Shown here in pieces: positions 5,449-7,536 of a stretch of DNA of 7,536 bases. Source of the DNA: Methanosarcina sp. Lineage in GTDB: Archaea > Halobacteriota > Methanosarcinia > Methanosarcinales > Methanosarcinaceae. The translations under genes and the position numbers were made by a program. Below the pieces are notes generated by a model that worked only from the letters and a program-made list of their open reading frames with translations, was not told the origin of the DNA and did no database searches. The stretch spans positions 1 through 7,536 of the forward strand of contig DUGS01000199.1 in assembly GCA_013331265.1 (NCBI GenBank), given 5' to 3'. The number at the start of each line of letters is the position of its first letter. Position 1 is the first letter of the stretch.

Positions 5449-6252
5449 TCAGAGTATCCTGAGCTGCATCAGCAGGGCAAGGGTAATAAGTATCAGCCCT
5501 GTTGTCAGCCTTATCCCCACTCTTTTTCTTTCTCTGAATTCAGTAACTTTTTTCGGGCTCAGCCCGAAGGACAGTAAAAGCCCAAGACACACTATAGGCA
5601 GCAGGAGTCCGATGTTGTAGATTCCTATGTATTCTATTCCTCTTGTAATATCAGTTTTTATTGCGAGAAGGCTCAGGATTGAGAGATAGACTGCTCCGAC
5701 ACAGGGAGCTTTGACCAGGGAGAACATACCTCCTGCAAGGAAGGACAGAAGCAGTAGATTTTTTTCGCCCATTCGGCTCATAAAGTCCTTCAGGGATTCT
5801 GGAGTCTTGAATGTTGATTTTGCATGTGTTCTCAGCCAGTATGCATCAAAAATATGCCAGACCCCGAGCAGGGCAGTCGTCATGATCGCAATTTCCAAAA
5901 AATAACTCCGAACTTCAGGCAGGAAATTGACAGCACTCAAGATACTTATGCCTGCAAACATATGCATAGCGAAAATCCCTGTGGAAAACCCCAGGGTTAT
6001 TTTGAGCATCTCTTTTTTTCCTCCCTGCTGAGCAAGAGTGACAGAAGCCAGAAAAGCCATTATTGCAAGAAGGCAGGGATTAAAGCCGGCAAGGATTCCT
6101 GCAGTAAGGATTAAGAAAGGACCCATTTTTTCAAAGTGTTTGTTTGTATCCGAGATAACTGAACCGGAAGCAGGGCTAAGTAACAAAAAAATAAATATGA
6201 ATACTAGAGCTCCCTTAGTTACAGGTCGCGGGCACAATGATGGCTTTTTCAT
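5449..6252 (-). CDS. CcdA/DsbD-type transmembrane thiol-electron transporter
   Basis: The 267-residue integral membrane protein resembles CcdA and the central domain of DsbD, which pass electrons from cytoplasmic thioredoxin across the membrane to reduce disulfides, for example in cytochrome c maturation. Residues 14-30 are a signal peptide or first helix ending SPASGS. About six further hydrophobic segments lie near 45-74, 86-110, 118-140, 165-195, 205-230 and 247-266. The redox cysteine pair is visible: Cys60 in GFNPCLLAIM and Cys184 in VKAPCVGAVYL, each in a Pro-Cys setting typical of the family and about 124 residues apart. There is no thioredoxin-like domain, and no TlpA/ResA-type partner or cytochrome gene is next to it, so the downstream acceptor is unknown. 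ATG 6252 is preceded by GGAAGAAGGGT, a weak ribosome binding site. It is transcribed alone from its own TATA box and is convergent with the Nog1-type gene. Confidence 0.85.
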   Translation of the reverse strand: MKKPSLCPRPVTKGALVFIFIFLLLSPASGSVISDTNKHFEKMGPFLILTAGILAGFNPCLLAIMAFLASVTLAQQGGKKEMLKITLGFSTGIFAMHMFAGISILSAVNFLPEVRSYFLEIAIMTTALLGVWHIFDAYWLRTHAKSTFKTPESLKDFMSRMGEKNLLLLSFLAGGMFSLVKAPCVGAVYLSILSLLAIKTDITRGIEYIGIYNIGLLLPIVCLGLLLSFGLSPKKVTEFRERKRVGIRLTTGLILITLALLMQLRIL

Positions 6253-6312
6253 ACCCTTCTTCCAAAACTACTTTTGTGGAATTTCCTATGTATCAGGGTA
6301 TCGGGGTGCCTC

Positions 6313-6327
6313 AATATAAATTTTCCC
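6313..6327 (-). promoter_or_regulatory. BRE/TATA promoter of the CcdA-like gene
   Basis: On the minus strand GGGAAAA (6327-6321) is followed directly by TTTATATT (6320-6313), a good BRE plus TATA match. Transcription would start near 6290, leaving a leader of about 38 bases before ATG 6252. A second perfect TTTATATA (6369-6362, minus strand) lies further upstream but lacks an A-rich BRE. Confidence 0.55.
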
Positions 6328-6433
6328 AATGTTAACAGTATTTTTTCAGAAACAGGATAATTATATAAAAACAAAGGAATACAGGAAAGAAAAGACGCAA
6401 GTAAAGAAAAGTTAAACAAGAAAAAATGTAAAA

Positions 6434-6459
6434 AAGGAGGAGAAAAGGAGCTCCTCTTT
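6434..6459 (-). terminator. Hairpin plus T-tract terminator of the aminotransferase gene
   Basis: Nine bases past the aminotransferase stop, on the minus strand, AAAGAGGAG (6459-6451) pairs with CTCCTCCTT (6442-6434, one G-T wobble) around an 8-base loop. A TTTTTACATTTTTT run follows immediately. The layout is that of an intrinsic terminator, and it separates this gene from the CcdA-like gene downstream. Confidence 0.65.
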
Positions 6460-6467
6460 AAACCTGC

Positions 6468-7536
6468 TCAGAGCACTTTTTCCATGATGCTCAGGGCTTT
6501 TTCAATATCTTTCATTGAAGCTGCGTAAGAAATCCTTATGTATCCGTCCCCCTCGCTTCCGAAGGCTGTTCCCGGGACGACTACAACGCCGTTAGATATC
6601 ATTTTTGAGGCGACCTCAGTGGAATTTGAGACTTTCGGGAAGGCATAGAAAGCCCCTTTAGGAAGAGCACACTCCATACCCAGATCGTTGAGCCCTTTTA
6701 CAAGTACATCTCTGCGTTTTCTGAATTCTTCACGCATAGCATTGACAGAGTCCTTTGGACCGGTTACTGCGGTATATGCAGCCTTCTGGGCAACTGAGTT
6801 TGCACATGCCTGTATGTACTGGTGCACTTTGAGTATCTGGGCTATGTACTCTTTTCTGGCTGCCAGGTACCCGAGTCTCCAGCCTGTCATAGCATAGCTT
6901 TTTGAAGTCGCGTTTACAGTGATTACATTGTCTGAATAGCTGGCAGGACTTACGTGTTCACCTTCGTAAATAAAGTACTCGTAAACCTCGTCAGAAATGA
7001 TGTTTATGTTGTGGTCATCTGCAATTTCAGCAAGGGCTTTGATATCTGCCCTGCTTGAGACCGCACCTGTAGGGTTGGACGGAGAGTTAAGGATAATAGC
7101 TTTTGTTTTCGGAGTTATTCTCTCAAGCACAGAATCCGGCTTCATAGTAAGGTCTTCCCCAAGAGGGACGCTTACTACTTTTCCATACAGCATTTCAGTC
7201 AGGGCATTATAGGATACAAACCCGGGATTTGAGATAAGAACTTCATCTCCCCTGTTGAGGAGGGCTGTGAGGGCAATGGTAAGGGCTTCTGATGCCCCTG
7301 AGGTTACAATTATTTCCTGAGGAGAGACCGAAAAATCATTTTCCTCCTGGAATTTATGGCTCAGGGCTTCCCTCAGTTCAGGGATTCCGGGACCTGCGGT
7401 ATAACCCGTAAAACCTTCATTTATGGCTTTGATTGCTGCGTCTTTTATATGTTTAGGAGTATCAAAATCGGGCTGCCCTAGCCCGAGGTTAATGGCATTT
7501 GAGCCTGCAGCTTCGAAAATCTTTCTGATTCCGGAC
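6468..7536 (-). CDS. Class I/II aminotransferase, aspartate aminotransferase-like (N-terminus beyond window)
   Basis: This cytoplasmic, PLP-dependent enzyme moves amino groups between an amino acid and a 2-oxo acid; aspartate or an aromatic amino acid is the likely substrate. The frame is open from the window edge (first full codon at 7535) to TGA at 6468-6470, giving 355 residues. About 20-30 N-terminal residues should lie outside. Numbered from the edge, it shows NLGLGQPDFDTP (16-27), GYTAGPGIPELREAL (44-58), TSGASEAL (78-85), SPSNPTG with Asn154, SDEVYE with Asp182 (PLP ring nitrogen), SKSYAMTGWRLGY with Lys212 (Schiff base) and YIRISYA with Arg334 (substrate carboxylate). All key residues are intact. 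This pattern is the I-gamma group common in archaea; the exact substrate cannot be read from the sequence. An ATG at 7193 is internal, not the start, because conserved motifs lie upstream of it. A hairpin terminator follows the stop. Confidence 0.9.
   Translation of the reverse strand, partial: SGIRKIFEAAGSNAINLGLGQPDFDTPKHIKDAAIKAINEGFTGYTAGPGIPELREALSHKFQEENDFSVSPQEIIVTSGASEALTIALTALLNRGDEVLISNPGFVSYNALTEMLYGKVVSVPLGEDLTMKPDSVLERITPKTKAIILNSPSNPTGAVSSRADIKALAEIADDHNINIISDEVYEYFIYEGEHVSPASYSDNVITVNATSKSYAMTGWRLGYLAARKEYIAQILKVHQYIQACANSVAQKAAYTAVTGPKDSVNAMREEFRKRRDVLVKGLNDLGMECALPKGAFYAFPKVSNSTEVASKMISNGVVVVPGTAFGSEGDGYIRISYAASMKDIEKALSIMEKVL

Noticed and set aside
6362..6369. A perfect minus-strand TTTATATA as the main promoter of the CcdA-like gene.
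   Set aside because: It lacks a BRE-like flank and would give a leader of about 90 bases; the BRE/TATA at 6313-6327 fits better, though a second promoter is not excluded.
6468..7193. A complete 241-residue aminotransferase starting at ATG 7193.
   Set aside because: The frame continues without a stop to the window edge and carries conserved N-terminal aminotransferase motifs, so the gene is longer and cut by the window.

Overview
The window reads as chromosomal DNA of a methanogenic archaeon, most likely a Methanosarcina species. This rests on protein content recognised by eye (no search was run): a homoaconitase/isopropylmalate dehydratase-type large subunit, HisE, a COG2524-like HTH-CBS regulator, a short archaeal-type Nog1 GTPase and a class I/II aminotransferase. 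It is also supported by very AT-rich intergenic DNA with archaeal TATA-like boxes, GGTG-type ribosome binding sites and T-rich or hairpin terminators. No transposon, phage gene, CRISPR array, tRNA or rRNA was seen.

Layout. Positions 1-90 hold the probable C-terminal end of an unidentified plus-strand gene. Three plus-strand genes follow: a YkgJ-type cysteine-cluster protein (142-978), a HacA/LeuC large subunit (1143-2438) and hisE (2535-2849). The hisE-regulator intergenic region (2850-3067) is repeat-rich, with imperfect ~19-bp tandem units, a TAAA microsatellite and a hairpin capped by a C(UUCG)G tetraloop. The minus-strand HTH-CBS gene (3068-3943) converges on hisE. A 453-bp divergent spacer (3944-4396) carries two perfect 16-bp direct repeats exactly 21 bp apart in the regulator's promoter, a long AT tract, and a less AT-rich island that could hold a small RNA or a 41-codon ORF. 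The Nog1-type GTPase (4397-5413) follows on the plus strand. It converges, with 35 bp between stop codons, on a minus-strand CcdA/DsbD-type membrane protein (5449-6252). The last gene is a minus-strand aminotransferase (6468-7536) whose N-terminus lies beyond the window.

How the genes fit together. This is mainly a housekeeping neighbourhood of separately promoted genes, not one operon. HacA/LeuC (coenzyme B or leucine pathway), HisE (histidine) and the aminotransferase are biosynthetic. Nog1 acts in large ribosomal subunit assembly, and the CcdA-like protein moves reducing equivalents across the membrane. The regulator's target is unknown. I found no clear new multi-gene system. The best leads are the paired 16-bp repeats at the regulator promoter and the structured island at about 4201-4337.
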